DNA of 64,000 nucleotides, taken from positions 11,133,511 to 11,197,510 of the forward strand of contig JACBWW010000015.1 of the NCBI GenBank assembly GCA_020086605.1. Reading direction: 5' to 3'. The notes under the pieces are model-generated. The model was not told the origin of the DNA. It searched no databases and worked only from the letters and a program-made list of their open reading frames with translations. The position numbers were made by a program, and so were the translations under genes. Below are positions 26,196-39,316 of this stretch, one piece after another (within the stretch, counting starts at the first letter, position 1; each line of letters opens with the position of its first letter). This stretch comes from Lanius collurio. Lineage: Eukaryota; Chordata; Aves; Passeriformes; Laniidae.

Positions 26196-29100
26196 CCCAC
26201 ATGAGGCGGAAAGCAAAACTCACCTAACCCAGGCAAACAGCCCTTCCTACCTAGTTTTGGACTCCTCTCTGCACCCTCCCTCCACTCTTGCAGGGTTATA
26301 TGCATGGTGGGAGTGGAAATAATTGAAATCAGGAACTACAGGCACATGTACCTTTCCAAGCAGGCATACACAGACCTTTGCAGGCAAGCCTTTACTCTAC
26401 ATGTTGTCCTTAAGTGACAGAATACATTGCTTCATGTCCCTAAGACTAAGGGAAAGTTGTTTGTTTTGGGATCTTTCTTCAGGTCAGCTACTGTTCTGGA
26501 TACTCATCTGGATGAAATGTAGGACTGTTAAAAGTTATGCAGCCTACTGAAAGCAGCAAAGCTATCCACTTCCTCTAGATACAGAAAATAAGATTTATTA
26601 CCACGAAAGTTAGATGACACAAGCAATTTATCCTGCAGAGAATCAGAACGATGTCAACCCCAAAGTCACTCATTAGGGACAGCAAGAGCAACTAAATCAA
26701 TACACAGCCGTTCTGTCCTGAAAATAAGATTTGTGTTCTGCAGAAAAAAACAACAAAAGGACTCCAGTAATGAGATTTAATGTTCTTCTCTTAGAACTGT
26801 GATAGAGCTACCTACTGATAAAGTTTTCAGAATATGCAGGTTCTAGCAGAAACCTTAAAGTGGTGCAAAACTGACAGCCAATAGCCACCAATGTGCAGGT
26901 TTTGTTCATAATCTGAACTTTAGTTGCACAAAATTTGAATAAATCTGCTTGAAATCTTGACTCTTGTATTATAGAATTTTTGAGAGCAGAGGATTTCCTG
27001 GGGAATCTACATATAATTTCCCAGAGTGCCAGAAAACTTGCTTTACGGGAATTCAGGAGCTAGAAACGGAAAGCCATAAATTGGTTTGCAATGCCTTCCC
27101 ATTGTGTTTCCCCATCCAGCTTCCTTGACGTAGTCCTTTAACAGAACTACAACCTGCAGCCAGACAGGACACCTTTCTGCTATGAAAACTACACAAAAAA
27201 CTGAAGACAGAACTATGCAAAGAAACTTCATAGCTGTCACTAACTGTTCTGTCTGGAAACTTCAATTGTATAATTATGCAACGGCCTATGACATCATTAG
27301 GTTGTCAGCTCTGATGAGCTTAGACAGCATTTGCAGACCAAGGCTTTCACATTTTCTAGCATATGACTGTTTTCTGAGACCTCAGAGGCACTCAAAGCTC
27401 AAAAATCAAGAAGTGCTTACAAATCTCCAGGCTGACAAGACTCAAGAAGTTTGCAGGCTTCCTCACAGTCTCCAGTGCTTGTATCAAACTCTTCATGCTG
27501 TGATCTATTTATGCCCCAAGAAGGGGCAGCTTCTTATTTCCAGATCACCAAGTAGCTACATATACACTACTTAAAACCAGAGCTTTATTTTCTACTTTAT
27601 AGTTATTTTATTTCTATATAAAGCAATCAGCAGCACTTGGATGTTTGCAACTACACAACATATTTTGAACCATATATCTGAATTATATATTAACAGCATA
27701 TCAAAGAAATTCTTCACAAGAAAACATGTCCTCCAAACATAGCAGTTCTGTAAGGCATTCCTCTACAGTAACACAGGTGTTCCAATTTTAGCTTTCAGAT
27801 TTCCTGATTACTTAAGATGCTGAAAAACACTACAAAATATTTAGCCACAGTAAAGATTTAAATCAACCTGTTTGGCTGATTTAAAGGCCAAATAAATCTC
27901 AAACATCTAGACCATCTGTAGTGTCGTCCTCTATCCTATCAAACCCTGATCACTTTTCTTTAAGACTTCTTTAGAAATAGCTTGATTTTTTAAAGAGCAA
28001 TCCATTTAATTCTCATTCTCCATCAAAATGAGACACAGCACTACTAAAACCTCTAGAATAACAAATCATATTCAGCACATGCTTATTCACTCAGGTTCAA
28101 CTGAGATAATGAACACCGTAAGTGTGTACAGTGACAGGAATCTGCAGGTCTTTGTGACAACTGCTGTCAAATATGCTTTAATTCTGTCAAATAAGACATC
28201 CCTTCAGTGCAAAATTCAGTACCTGGACTTGAAAGCGCATCCTAAATAAAAGTCTTTGCTCTTCTGCCCACCTTCTGGTCATTGGTTTCTCAGCCAACTC
28301 CTTTAAAACCACACTTGAAAAATGCTAAGCAGCAGGCAGGTCTCATTGGAAACAAGCACAGAAATTACCTCCATATAATTACTGCTTAATATTTATATTT
28401 CCTTTTACAGTTGCATCTATCCTGAGACCTAGGCAACAGAGATGTCATTTTCCCCTCCAACACTGGACTGAATATTCCAACAACTCCAGATGCTGGAAGG
28501 ACCCCTAACTTAAGTCATCACCAACATCCAGAATTGCTTTCCACTCAGAGCTATTTTCAAGCTACTTCATAGAAAGGTCATGAATTTGGCAAGAACAATT
28601 TCTTGGTTGTGACAGAGGTAGTTTGATTTATGGAGACAGTAATTCTTTAAAATTCCAACCACTAAAGGATTCATTCAAGACTTACATTTAAACTAGATAT
28701 AGTACCATCATCCTACAAGTTATAACATTAACAATTGTTTCAATAAAAGAACTTACACACTGAAGCATACCTAGCAGATTACATTTGCATGTAATCATAC
28801 TCAGCGTTGTTCAAAGTTGAATAAATTTCAGAAAGTAAGCAGAGTAATTCCAACGACACTGCTCATGTTCCCAGATCTCCACTTGAGAGAAGCAGAAACA
28901 ATGGAAATTTGACATGTCAGAACTGGGACCTCTTTCAGACATTTAAGCACTACATAAGAAGAAATCCCAAAGAACATTGCTCTGCAAGCTTATCCTCCAT
29001 AGGACATTGCTCCAGCAGATTAATCTGTCTGTTTCTCTTTGCTCATTTTGGTTATCCTCTGTATGCTGAGAGCTATGGGTGGTTTATTGTTTTAACTGAA

Positions 29101-30692
29101 TAATCATTGCCACAGCTAGACATTAGCCTTGCAGTGCCTTGGGATGTCAAACATGTCTAAGTTGAACAGTTCTCTCAGGCAGACATCTCATTGCCTGAAG
29201 ATCCTGCCCAGCAGCCCTGCAATGTTCGAACACAGAATAACCAGAAAACTGTTTACTAACATTGTCAGCACTGCCTCTAATCCTCCTTATTAAGCCAGTT
29301 AAGCAGTTACCTGACATCTGCTAGAGCATTTCAGATGCTCTTGATGACATTAAGAGGTATATCTCAAATACAGAAGTAAAAGAGGTTGGTACTTGATGCA
29401 TCAGCTGCACACAATTTTCAAATACTTTTCTTTTTACATGAACACACTGAAGTTAGATTTAGAATGAAGACTAGAAGTAAAAATAAATTTAAGATGGAGT
29501 TAAAATATATTCAGTGACAAGACTGATAATTCAGAATTTTGAACTTCTGATGTTCACTAAACAGTGTGCATATTTCAACTTATGTCCATGATTATCATCT
29601 ATTAATGGACACAAGATGAAATCTGGTGTCTTGGCTCCTGGTAGCAACAATGGGAAACACAAAAGAATGAACCACAGGAAACAATTCCTCAGTATTCACA
29701 AAAACAAATAATCAGAAGTATATTTTTCTTTAGGGCAATTGTTTGTATTCTTTTTCACTTCTGAAATAAAATCAAGGAAATCAACCAAGAATTTTGGTCA
29801 AATTAGAGAGCATTGCAGAGTGTCAGTTATGCCTATCAGCCTAAGACTGTGGATTAAACAGGCAATCAATAAATACATTATACAAATATATGCACACAAG
29901 CTAATTGACCTATTGTCATTGAAGTCTTGATATTAAACTTGTACAGTATATTAGCCCTTTGTATCAGAAAAAAAATTCAGAACAAAAATTAGTCTCCTAA
30001 ATCACCAGAAAACAATTACAGAAGTAGGAAAGCAAAACTTGCATCCAAAACTCTGAGGTCAAGACAGACAAATCTCTTCTTATATTTTACAGCCTCCTAA
30101 GGCTTCTCCAAAACCAAAGCTTTTATTCTCAGAATTACAACAAAAGTATTATAGGTTTCATTGAAACATATACCGTAAAGAAGGTGAAAAAACATTACTT
30201 TAGTCATCATTCAAAGAAGTCTCAAAATCAGGTCAAACAATAACACAAATTTGGAACTGGCTGTGTAAAACCAACAGACTGTAACACTTGATCACTGACA
30301 CTATTAAGAAGCCTTGATTCAGTGTCTGTTTATACAGAGACAACTGCCAGGTCCTTGAATGTGTTTATTTTAATGATAGACATTGCCTAAAAGATTCCCC
30401 ACAGAAAATGTATCCACAACACAACATATGAATCAGGTTCCTGATTTACTGCAGTGCAGAACTGGCAGCATCCCAATGATATTTTGGCAACTGCCTGACT
30501 ATCAGAAGGCACAATACACCTTTAGGAATATTTTCAGGACAAAACAGAAGATGCCAGCTCTGCAGCAGCACTTGTCTGCATTATTAAATACACTGCTGCA
30601 GAACTTCCACAGAAACCTATGGATGTAGAAGAAGCAGGAATATATATATTGCCTGCAGAGATCTACCTGAAAATTCTGATACTGACCCAGAG

Positions 30693-30935
30693 ATCACAGA
30701 ATCATTTATGGATGGAAAAGATCTTTACAGTCATGAAGTCCAACCATTAACCCACCACTGCACCACATCCCCAAGCACCATGTCTACATCTTTTAACTCA
30801 ACCACTTCCCTAGGCAGACTGTGCCAGTGCTTGATAACCATTTCTGTAAAGAATTCTTTTCTGATATCCAATCTAAACCTCCCTAGCACAACTTGAGGCC
30901 AGTTCCTCTTGTCATACAACTTCTTACTTGGGAGA
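30693..30935 (-). mobile_element. CR1 LINE, 3' fragment, reversed
   Basis: The plus strand reads atcacagaatcatttatgg, then aagtccaaccattaac and gataccaa-type segments through cttgaggccagttcctctt. This is the reverse complement of the CR1 3' end, of the same tail type as the copy at 25834-26195. It may extend weakly to about 30965. Confidence 0.92.
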
Positions 30936-31104
30936 TTCTCTAGTAATTCCTTCCTGCATTCTTTTAGGATTTACATTTTATATCTGTAAGACATAAACAT
31001 ATATAGCCATAGACCATATACACTGCATCCATAAAAGCACTCCATCTTAACACAATTTCAGTAAGGTGGTCTCAGCAGCACTGTTCTGTTTAAAAATCAT
31101 GAAA

Positions 31105-31243
31105 CCCTGAGATTAATTCAGTTGGCTAGAGCAGAGTGCTAGTGATGGCAAGGTTGTGGATTTGAACCCTGTATGGGCCATTCACTAAAGAGATGGACAT
31201 AATGGTCCTTGTGAGTCCCCTCCAACTCAGAACATTCTCTGTG
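31105..31243 (+). mobile_element. tRNA-Ile-derived SINE with CR1-like tail (TguSINE1 type)
   Basis: The head aligns with tRNA-Ile(AAU): a B-box-like ggatttgaaccctg and the acceptor end gggcca are recognisable, and the anticodon-arm region reads agtgctagtgatggcaagg. It is followed by a CR1-like tail (ggtccttgtgagtcccctcc). This head-plus-tail structure is that of TguSINE1, described from zebra finch and passerines. The head is degraded, so it is not a functional tRNA. Confidence 0.85.
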
Positions 31244-33882
31244 CGCATGTGTCACCAGCTAAAGAAGATACTTTTAGATTATTCTTATCACACTTCAAGT
31301 CATGCTATGCATAAATGTAAAGCAATTTTGGCACATATTTTTGTTGGTTTACACGCACTGCTTCTGTCCTCTTAAGGGTTTTCAGGGCAATATTTTACTG
31401 TGAAAGAACTGTAAATTCAATAAATATAACTTTTATTGTAGAAGTTAAAAGTTTGACTCTCAGATTCCCAGTCTTAAGAAGACTATTCACAGATCTATTT
31501 CTCATCTGTCTTTGCTCAGAACTACTAACCTGAAGAATTTTTGAGATATTCTGCTCTATCTCATGAAAGAAGCTAACATTTTTATCTAAGAAAACAATTG
31601 TTTGAGTAGCCATCAAGAAGCTGAGCTCCTTTATTCCACTTCCAGTTTTGATTTCTTTCAGGATTTGATGGCTGGGCCAAGCCAGTCCAAGAGCAGGCTG
31701 CATGACTAGCCCAAAACCATTGAGTCTTGTGATTTGCCATGGTGATGTAATTCAGAAAACCTGGCTAAGGCTGGATGGTGATATTACTGCTAATAGACCT
31801 GAGAATTTAGTTCTAATCATGGGACTATCAAAAAGTATCAGCAGAAGTTATATATCCTTATCATTTTTACAGCCTTCACTTGTCATCCCCATTCCATCAC
31901 CATTACAAGCCCTACAGTCTTAATACAAGTAGATGTTTTTCATTCTGGACTGCAAGACAAACTGAGAATGAGGAAAAAATCAAGACACAACATAACTGTA
32001 CAAATACAGCTTTTTGCCTCACACCTGCCCACCACAGTCAGTAACTTAGACAATAATCAGCTTGCTACTTCTCATTTCAGCTGTGGACATTCTCTGTAAT
32101 AATAACTCCATTCTTCTCTCCAATCTCCAGTTTACATATACAACTTCTACTTTTCCTCCTCCACACTGAATTTTTTTTAAAGGTTACAAACTGAATTATG
32201 CAAAAGCACACAAACATGTTGACATTGGACAAGAGCTTTTTCCAGCTAGTGACATTAACACTAAAATTCAGTTCAAGATGTCCAAGAGATAACTACTCTT
32301 CTTTAAACACTTGTCTTTTTTTAAGAATCAACACACCCACAACCAGTAGCGTGCTACTAAAGTCCTACAGACTGCAAAATTTGTTACTGTTAAGAACTTA
32401 AATCCAAAATGAAATCTTCTCAGTAGGGACATATGGGAGGTAGGAGCATATATCCTATCAGGATTTCATTTGAAGGATCTCTAAAAAAAAAAAAGACTTC
32501 ACAATAACCTGCACTGGGGTCCTTTGTATTTTTAAAAAATAATACAAGCAGTACCTAAGTTAGTTCCAGATTCAATTGCTCAAACTACAGGGAATGTAAC
32601 CACAAAACTATGTTGTGCTACAGCCTGGCAATTCAGAAACATCAGGTTTTATTATTGAATGACTTTGGATTGCAGGTCATCAAACCTTAACATATTTTCT
32701 GCCAACCCAATAATCTTAGTGAAGAAAATAAGGGAAGCTTGAAAGTAAGCAAGACTTCCTTACAGAAAGAGTTAACCAAACACCACTGATGCATACATAC
32801 AGAAATATCAGAGTGGCTGAAAAACACATACAGCCCTCATATTACTAATGAGGAGGAAAAAGAGGTACTTGTTTTATCAGACACATACTCATTTGCTTAC
32901 ATCCAAAGCACTTATTGCCAAAGTTCCTCTGCCATCACAGCACAAAATTCAATTTTGATCTGAAAAGTTTTGTTCAACCATCCAGAGGTATAAACACCCT
33001 CTACAAATCTGCTAAAACTTTGGTTTCCAAAGAAAATGCTAATTGGAAGCTCTCTGTTAGAGACAACAAGAATTACCATCATGCAGATATAAAAAACCTA
33101 ACTTTTTTTGGACTATTGATAAAATTAAGTGATCAAAATGAATATTTTTCTACTGAGATCTTTAAGTAGATTTGACTAAATGTAGCAGGTTAAAAAATCT
33201 GCAAAACAAATACACGTGCCAAGTAAGCTTCAATTCTCAAGTTTTGCTTTGCAGGTTTTAAGCCCTTTTATCATTAACTTCCCATCAAATCAAAACAGTA
33301 GAGTGACTGGCAAATGAAGAATAACTCAAGCTGAACTGCCACTTCTAATAACCCAGTTTCCATTTAAGCAGTGAGATGGCCGTAGGGTTTGAGAATTTGT
33401 CGCTACCACGTACACCCGTTGATAGTAAAGTAAATGCAGATGAGATGAGCCAGTTTTAAACAACGTGCTCCATTTTATCCCTTTGGTCATAGAAAAATCT
33501 ATAGAGCTACTATGGAAATTAACAAATTCTTTTTGTTTTTTTAATGTAGGATAAAATAATTGCTGCGCCTGTAAGGAATGCACACAATTATTTTCAGCAT
33601 TGCTACACGCAGTAGAAACGGACTTTTTTACACATACCACTGACAAAGCAGATAGGCACACGGTTTTCAAAATGAAAATTTTTTCATTAAATAAAGAGAG
33701 CAACTGCATTGGTCTGCACATTAGCATTTAGGGATAAAGATTTAGCTTTTCTGCACTGAAACATTAAGTTGTGCCTGAGGGAGGTCAAACACCCAGGTCA
33801 ATTAACAGCTCCAACAGTTGCAGCTATTTTAATAGATGTAACACCCAATTTCAGATTTCAATGCAAATATCCCATCATGGAA

Positions 33883-33895
33883 GGGGGGGGGGGGG
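33883..33895. repeat. 13-nt G homopolymer
   Basis: Uninterrupted G-run on the plus strand, the RAPGEF2 template strand. Confidence 0.93.
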
Positions 33896-34192
33896 AAGAA
33901 GTTGAAACTTAAAATCCAATCTAAAATGCTAAAATGATATGCTCTTTTATGCTTCATGATGAAAATGAGAGCATAAAGTGATAAACTCTGGTATGCTCAT
34001 TAAAAAGTAACCAGGTTGTGTGTTCCAAACTGATTTACTATAGCTCAAAACTGAGTGGATTGATCCTAGCCTGGATATCACTTTGCTTCTCTCATAAAGT
34101 ACTCAAAGAATTTTTCCAAACATGCACATAGCAAAACTGGAATTCTGTTTTTCAGATGAGTACATCTTCAACACACAGGCTGAATTTGTGGG

Positions 34193-34208
34193 AAAAAAAA
34201 AAAAAAAA
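34193..34208. repeat. 16-nt A homopolymer
   Basis: Uninterrupted A-run in the intron between exons b and c. Confidence 0.95.
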
Positions 34209-34922
34209 GGATCCCTCCAAGTTCATTATCCTAAAAATAGAGCACTGAAATTAGACTGCAGGTTCCATGGGACTTTCTTACTAAGTAGAACTCAAATTAT
34301 TCATTAAAAAAAATGTAAAGCCACAGCTCAGAGTAACAGAACATATATTTTTAGTTTCAAAATATGGAATTTTTCTCTTTTTTTAATGAAAAATATTGTT
34401 AACTTTCATGTTTAGCCCATTAAACATTAAATCAGAGATGTGAAATGCCAGAACAAGCACATTTTGCAATAGCATCTATATCCAGGAACTGCCAAACTCC
34501 CAAATCATGGGAGAAAAAATGTCAAGAAGCAACTAAATAGGAATGACAGGCAAACAATCAAAGTGAAGATCAAGTCACATGAAAGAAGTGACAAAGGAAA
34601 TCAGTGCAAAAGAACTACAAAATGTACTTCCAGTTAACCCAGATTTCACAATCTCCTGTTGGTAAGTTGTATATTTTCAGGTACATCTTTTCTGTAATAT
34701 TTGCTTGCATTGAGTACATGCTTAGCTAGCAGTATGGATTCATTCAGCATATAATTCAAATTTAAGTCAGTGGTTAGAATGACCAAAACATTGGGTTTAA
34801 ACAAAAACTCTACTACATATAAGACACAGACCAACCACTTAGAAAAGGACAAATCACCAGCACAATGACTCCTAGCAAATTAGTATGTAAAATGAATAAA
34901 GATTATATTGGTCTAATTAAAA

Positions 34923-34964
34923 TTATCTATCCACCTATAGATTTTATCTATCCACCTATAGATT
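34923..34964. repeat. Perfect 21-bp tandem duplication
   Basis: Two exact copies of a 21-bp unit (ttatctatccacctatagat plus t) stand head to tail. Each unit contains inverted 6-mers atctat and atagat around a 6-nt spacer. The perfect identity suggests a recent duplication. Confidence 0.93.
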
Positions 34965-35673
34965 TTGACCTTGTGTATTTCCCATACATACCATTACTGG
35001 GTTTTGTTAGACCTTAATTTAACTTTGCTGAATGGCAAGGCTCAGGCCCAGCATTTGAGTTTACTCAATCACATCTCCCTCCTGATGCCCCATATAGGAA
35101 AAATCACACATATACAAAAGAAGGCATACAAGAGTATTCTTTGTATGCTTAAATGTTCAAATAATGCCAGACAACTTAGAAAAATATGTGCTTACAGTCT
35201 GGGTTAGAGGGAGCAAGTAAGCATCTGATAAGCCTTGAGTTTCAATGAATTGCTTCCATAAATGAAGCAATTACAATTCTCAGCTCTCTACTGTAAATCT
35301 GAGTTGACACTCGAGCACATCCCTGCTAATTATAAACCATGTTAGATTTGTCAATTTGGCACCACTGGCATGAAAAGCTGATCACTGCTACTTTCGCAAA
35401 ACTGAAGACTAAATGACAATTAATGAGAAGACATCTCACATCCTCTAATATTATATAAATTTAGCACAACATGCACCACCAAGCAAGAGCCACTGCTAGC
35501 TCTCTCCCTGGCACCAGCAAATTTCTCCGCTGTTTGATGATTAAAATGAAGTGGATCATTTATATTTACAGACTGTGCACTCAGCAAGGAATTTTGGCAT
35601 TAAACAGTCCTCAAGTCACTTTAATATGAATTGTTTCTTTGAACATCATACAAAAGGAAGCAGAAATACTTAC

Positions 35674-35730
35674 TAGTAGAGAACTTCGTTTGCTTCATGC
35701 CTTTCATATCTAACAGTTTCACACATCAGT
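35674..35730 (-). CDS. RAPGEF2: RAPGEF2 coding exon b (cNMP-binding-like domain, start)
   Basis: This 57-nt minus-strand exon follows a pyrimidine-rich acceptor (cttcttctttttcag) and ends at a donor gtaag. Its first base completes the Arg codon begun in exon a, and its last two bases start a Tyr codon finished in exon c. The peptide is LMCETVRYERHEANEVLYY. It distinguishes RAPGEF2 from RAPGEF6, which as I recall reads LMSARARYERYSGNQVLF at this place. The segment forms the first strands of the N-terminal cyclic-nucleotide-binding-like domain. The reading frame is intact and both splice signals are canonical. At 57 nt the exon is too short for ordinary ORF searches and is recognised only by peptide match and splice phase. 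Confidence 0.95.
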
Positions 35731-38700
35731 CTGAAAAAGAAGAAGTCAATTTTAGTTATGACTCCTATAAGTGTCACAAAGACTTCAGTTTCTAAAGTTA
35801 CTCAGTATTTCCATAGGTAATTCCAGCACTTGTAGAAACTAACCACTAATTTAAATCCAAGCTGATTCATAATTTAAGGGAACAAATTGTAAAATCTAGC
35901 ACTTAAGTTACCAGTTCATCCAAGATCAGATTTGATTTAAGGACACTAGATGTAGCTGTTCCCATAAAAAATTCTATAAAAAATAAGTAAAAAATATACA
36001 GATCTCATTTTACAAAGTGATGTGGTAAAAGCAAGTAGCTTTATAAAAACAATTCTGAATTTTAGAAACAGTTGGAAACGTACTATGTGCAACACTAATC
36101 AGAGATACAATATAAAAACTGCTCTCTTTTTCAAGTCAGGCCCAACAGATAAAACAAGAAATTATGTTGCATGGTAAATCAATGCTTCTCATTTTGCTGA
36201 AATTCAGCAACTTGAAAATTGCCATGAGATTTTAATGCTGAAATCCCAGAGGCTCAAAGTAGAGAGAATTTCTTGCAGGAAAATCCTCTGTCTACAGGGG
36301 AGGATTAAAGTGCTTTCGTATTCACTGTCTGCCTGACAAATGTGGCATAATAGAGAGCAACTATAACAGAACTTACCACATACTAGGAAATGCAATGTTA
36401 ACTTGATGTAGAAAAATCACAATGCCATTTCTGTCTATTGCCTTAAGGAAACAGCCCTGTGAATTACTGGGGACAAAACAAATCCCACTGCCTCCCCTGG
36501 CCTTTCTGTAGCTCTGGAGCAGACTGCAAACCCCAAGGCTATTTGACAGTCAGACAGAGATTTACCTAAGAGGCTCATGAGAACATTCAAATAAAGAACT
36601 ATATTTAAATTTTGGAAATAAATTCTCTTTCCTCACATAATCCATCATCAGAATCTTGCTGTATCAATGACCAGCTGCCAGCAGTAATACCATAAGCAGA
36701 CAAAAGCACTCAAGTATTGCTACTCAGGCAAAAAGCCTCAAAAAAGTTGATTTGAGGCCTGTAAGAGGTGGTCTGGGTTTGACTTAACTTGCAATTGCCA
36801 TTTCCTAGATCATTCATTTCAATAGTCAACAGACTGCAACAAAAGTAACCGTAGCACTCATCTCTCACAGGATTTAACTTAATACTTCAGCCCACTGACA
36901 AATAATGACTCTTCTGTTCAGAAGTGGCAAGTTTATAGTAGTATCATGACTATTCATAAACTGTTATTAGAAAATTGAAATCTTAATTCTGTTTGCAAAT
37001 AGATAGATAGATACAACAATTAAGAATCAAGTTTTACTATCACAAACTTTCCACACCCTGGTTTTTTAGATCTACACTTTGGACCATCTTTGAGAACTTT
37101 TCTGACAGAAAAATGTCTCTATTGTACAAAATTAAGCATTATATATTGTGTATCAATTTCAGCTAATGAAAAACCTTTTTGCATCCTGGCACAACAAAAA
37201 AACTTTGAATCACAGAACCATCTTTTTTCAGACTCTTCATAAAAATGTGTCTTTTCTAAATCTTTTACAGACACTGAAAAAGTACCGTCTGCTTCTACCT
37301 CCTGGGTTTTCATCCTCCCTCTCTGATCCTGTTTTGAGAGGAAAGGGGAGAACAGACAGGAAGACACTGGTGAGAAGACACCAGAAGAGAAGTTATTGCT
37401 AGGAGGCAGATTTAAAACTTTAAGTACTGCTCAAGGATAGTCTGTGCCCTACTGGTCTGAAACTATGCTGGGCAATGTGCCATCGAAGAGCAGGAGTCAC
37501 AGGAAACAGAATCACTTCAACAAGCAAGTTCTGTTCCCCTCTGAATTGGGACAGAAGGAAGCACATTCTTGATAAAGTCACGCAAGTTCACCACTGGCAC
37601 TGAGTTTTACAGCATTTTGGTCCCATTATTAGGAGAGCAATAGGGGAGAAAACGACTCTTACAGAAGGCAGCCAACCGTTTCAATTTTTGTGTTACAGTG
37701 GAACAGCTAGAAATTACAGTGACCAAGTAGCACAAACTAGATTGCTTCCTCAAATATTTGAAAAATTGCATTAGTTCTGGTCAATACTAGTGTCCAATTT
37801 TTGCTCAATCACTCAAACGTGATCTTTATCCACTTCCTAAACAAATGTAATAAATTACAGATGAGATCACCAGCAAGCCATATGGTAAGTTATTCACTAC
37901 TAGAGGCTACATTTAATACACTAGGTTTTAATGAATCTCAGAGGTTTTTGTGGCATTCCACTGCCACAAGAAGAGTTGTATCCTAAAGGATACTATAAAA
38001 GCTTTCAGTCCAGCGTCTGCTGGGAGCCCAGCCTTTTCCATGTATGGTACTGCAAACAGAAGCTCTCTTTGAGGAATTTGCTATGCTGGGAGAGCGAGTT
38101 CCACACATTCCTTAGCAAGAACCTCATGCTGCACAGGAAGCCAAGAAGCACACATCAACATACCACACAACCATATGTGCAGGCTTTGATCTTTGTAAAC
38201 AAGTTAACATCAGTTCAACTCCAGCTATGCAAAACTTCATGTGCTAGAAGTATTGCATATAATAACATAACACAAAATACTTCAACTGAATGTGTCCGTG
38301 GCCTCCTTCCAAAGCAAAAGTAATTACAGAGACTTCTTTGAACTTAACATTCACATTGCAAAATGTGTCTCAAGCACTTTGGAAGAAAGAAAACCCCACC
38401 TTTTATTTTCTCCGAATTATAGAATATTGGCTTGGGAATGTGGACTCCCCCAGAATGATGAGGCAAGAGGCCAGAATTTAGAACCAAAACCAAGTCAAAG
38501 TTGCTTCAGCATCTTCAGATGTGGCAAATGTTGGCAAAGCTCAGGATATAAAACAGCAGTTATTTACCCTCTCTACCCACAGGGCACATAGGAGATGTGC
38601 TGGCCTCTGTCTGTAGCTGCCAGACTCACACTAATGCCCAAACACCCTTAGAAACCTCTGCTGTAAAATGATGTAAGCTGTTGTGTGAGGACAACTGAAA

Positions 38701-39245
38701 CAATCACTTAAAATCAAACAAACACAAGTCTTTACCAAAAAAGATAGGAAGCTCTCGTGGAAGCTTTGACTTGAATTTATTTGTTTCATGAAGAATTTTA
38801 ATAAAAAAGTGTGGATGACATTTATCAAGTATTATTACTAAGTATTATTTGCATGTATTGTACATAATGTGTCTAAAATTTTGACACCAAAGCAAGTACA
38901 AACTGAAACAGAAGCTGAAAAACAGACTATGCTCTCATGATTACTATATTACATAAATGATTTCATCAATATATGGGCTTGTGCTCTGTCATTTCTTTCT
39001 AGTCCAAAAGTTTGAAAAGAAAACAAATGCATCCATAATAGGCAGAAATAGGAAGGAACAGATAGAGATACACTACACACACGTACAAGGAGGAAGTGTT
39101 AGGAAAATAAAGAAGGGAAGAGAAGAATGCAGTGATAGGCAGTTCAAGGTAGGGTATACAAGAGTAGTACATGGTTACCAAAATTACTCTTCCTTTGCCT
39201 TGTTAGTGCATTAACACATATGGTTTTTACTGACAAGTATCATAC
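35731..39245 (-). other. RAPGEF2: RAPGEF2 intron between exons a and b (3,515 bp)
   Basis: This complete intron is bounded by the exon a donor and the exon b acceptor. It is AT-rich unique sequence. The only repeat I noted is a short GATA microsatellite at about 36999-37012. I saw no exon, RNA gene or mobile element in it. Confidence 0.85.
36999..37012. repeat. Short (GATA)n microsatellite
   Basis: About three gata units, read as atagatagatagata. Confidence 0.85.
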
Positions 39246-39316
39246 CTTAGCTGATGCTCTCTCAGATTGGACAATGCTTCCATTCCATGTAAATACGAAT
39301 ACACAATCTCCAAGTC
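39246..39316 (-). CDS. RAPGEF2: RAPGEF2 coding exon a (N-terminal region)
   Basis: This is the most 5' RAPGEF2 exon visible, 71 nt, read on the minus strand. It begins in phase 0 after an acceptor reading ttattattgtag and ends with two bases of a split Arg codon before a donor gtatg. A branch-point-like tactaat (39339-39345) lies about 24 nt upstream. The peptide begins DLEIVYSYLHGMEALS and ends REHQLR. That matches, from memory, the long RAPGEF2 isoform directly after its short first coding exon. In the family this segment leads into the first cyclic-nucleotide-binding-like domain. RAPGEF6 has a related but different stretch (IYSYLHGMEILS), so RAPGEF2 fits better. RAPGEF2 activates Rap1 and Rap2 at membranes and cell junctions. 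The frame is intact and joins exon b exactly. Confidence 0.95.

Larger units (their letters stand above)
21551..35673 (-). other. RAPGEF2: RAPGEF2 intron between exons b and c (14,123 bp)
   Basis: This complete intron is bounded by the exon b donor and the exon c acceptor. Its 3' end in transcript sense carries the long T-run polypyrimidine tract. Inside are a plus-strand CR1 (25834-26195), a minus-strand CR1 (30693-30935), a tRNA-Ile SINE (31105-31243), a 23-nt A-run (24856-24878), a 13-nt G-run (33883-33895), a 16-nt A-run (34193-34208) and a 21-bp tandem duplication (34923-34964). The rest is AT-rich unique sequence without coding signal that I can support. Confidence 0.85.

Noticed and set aside
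31105..31180. Possible tRNA-Ile gene
   Set aside because: The tRNA-like head is degraded and continues into a CR1-like tail, so it is a SINE. The same applies at 53914-53990.
33326..33727. 133-codon minus-strand frame
   Set aside because: I looked for a zinc-finger or secreted-protein pattern and found none. It has no exon boundaries that fit RAPGEF2.
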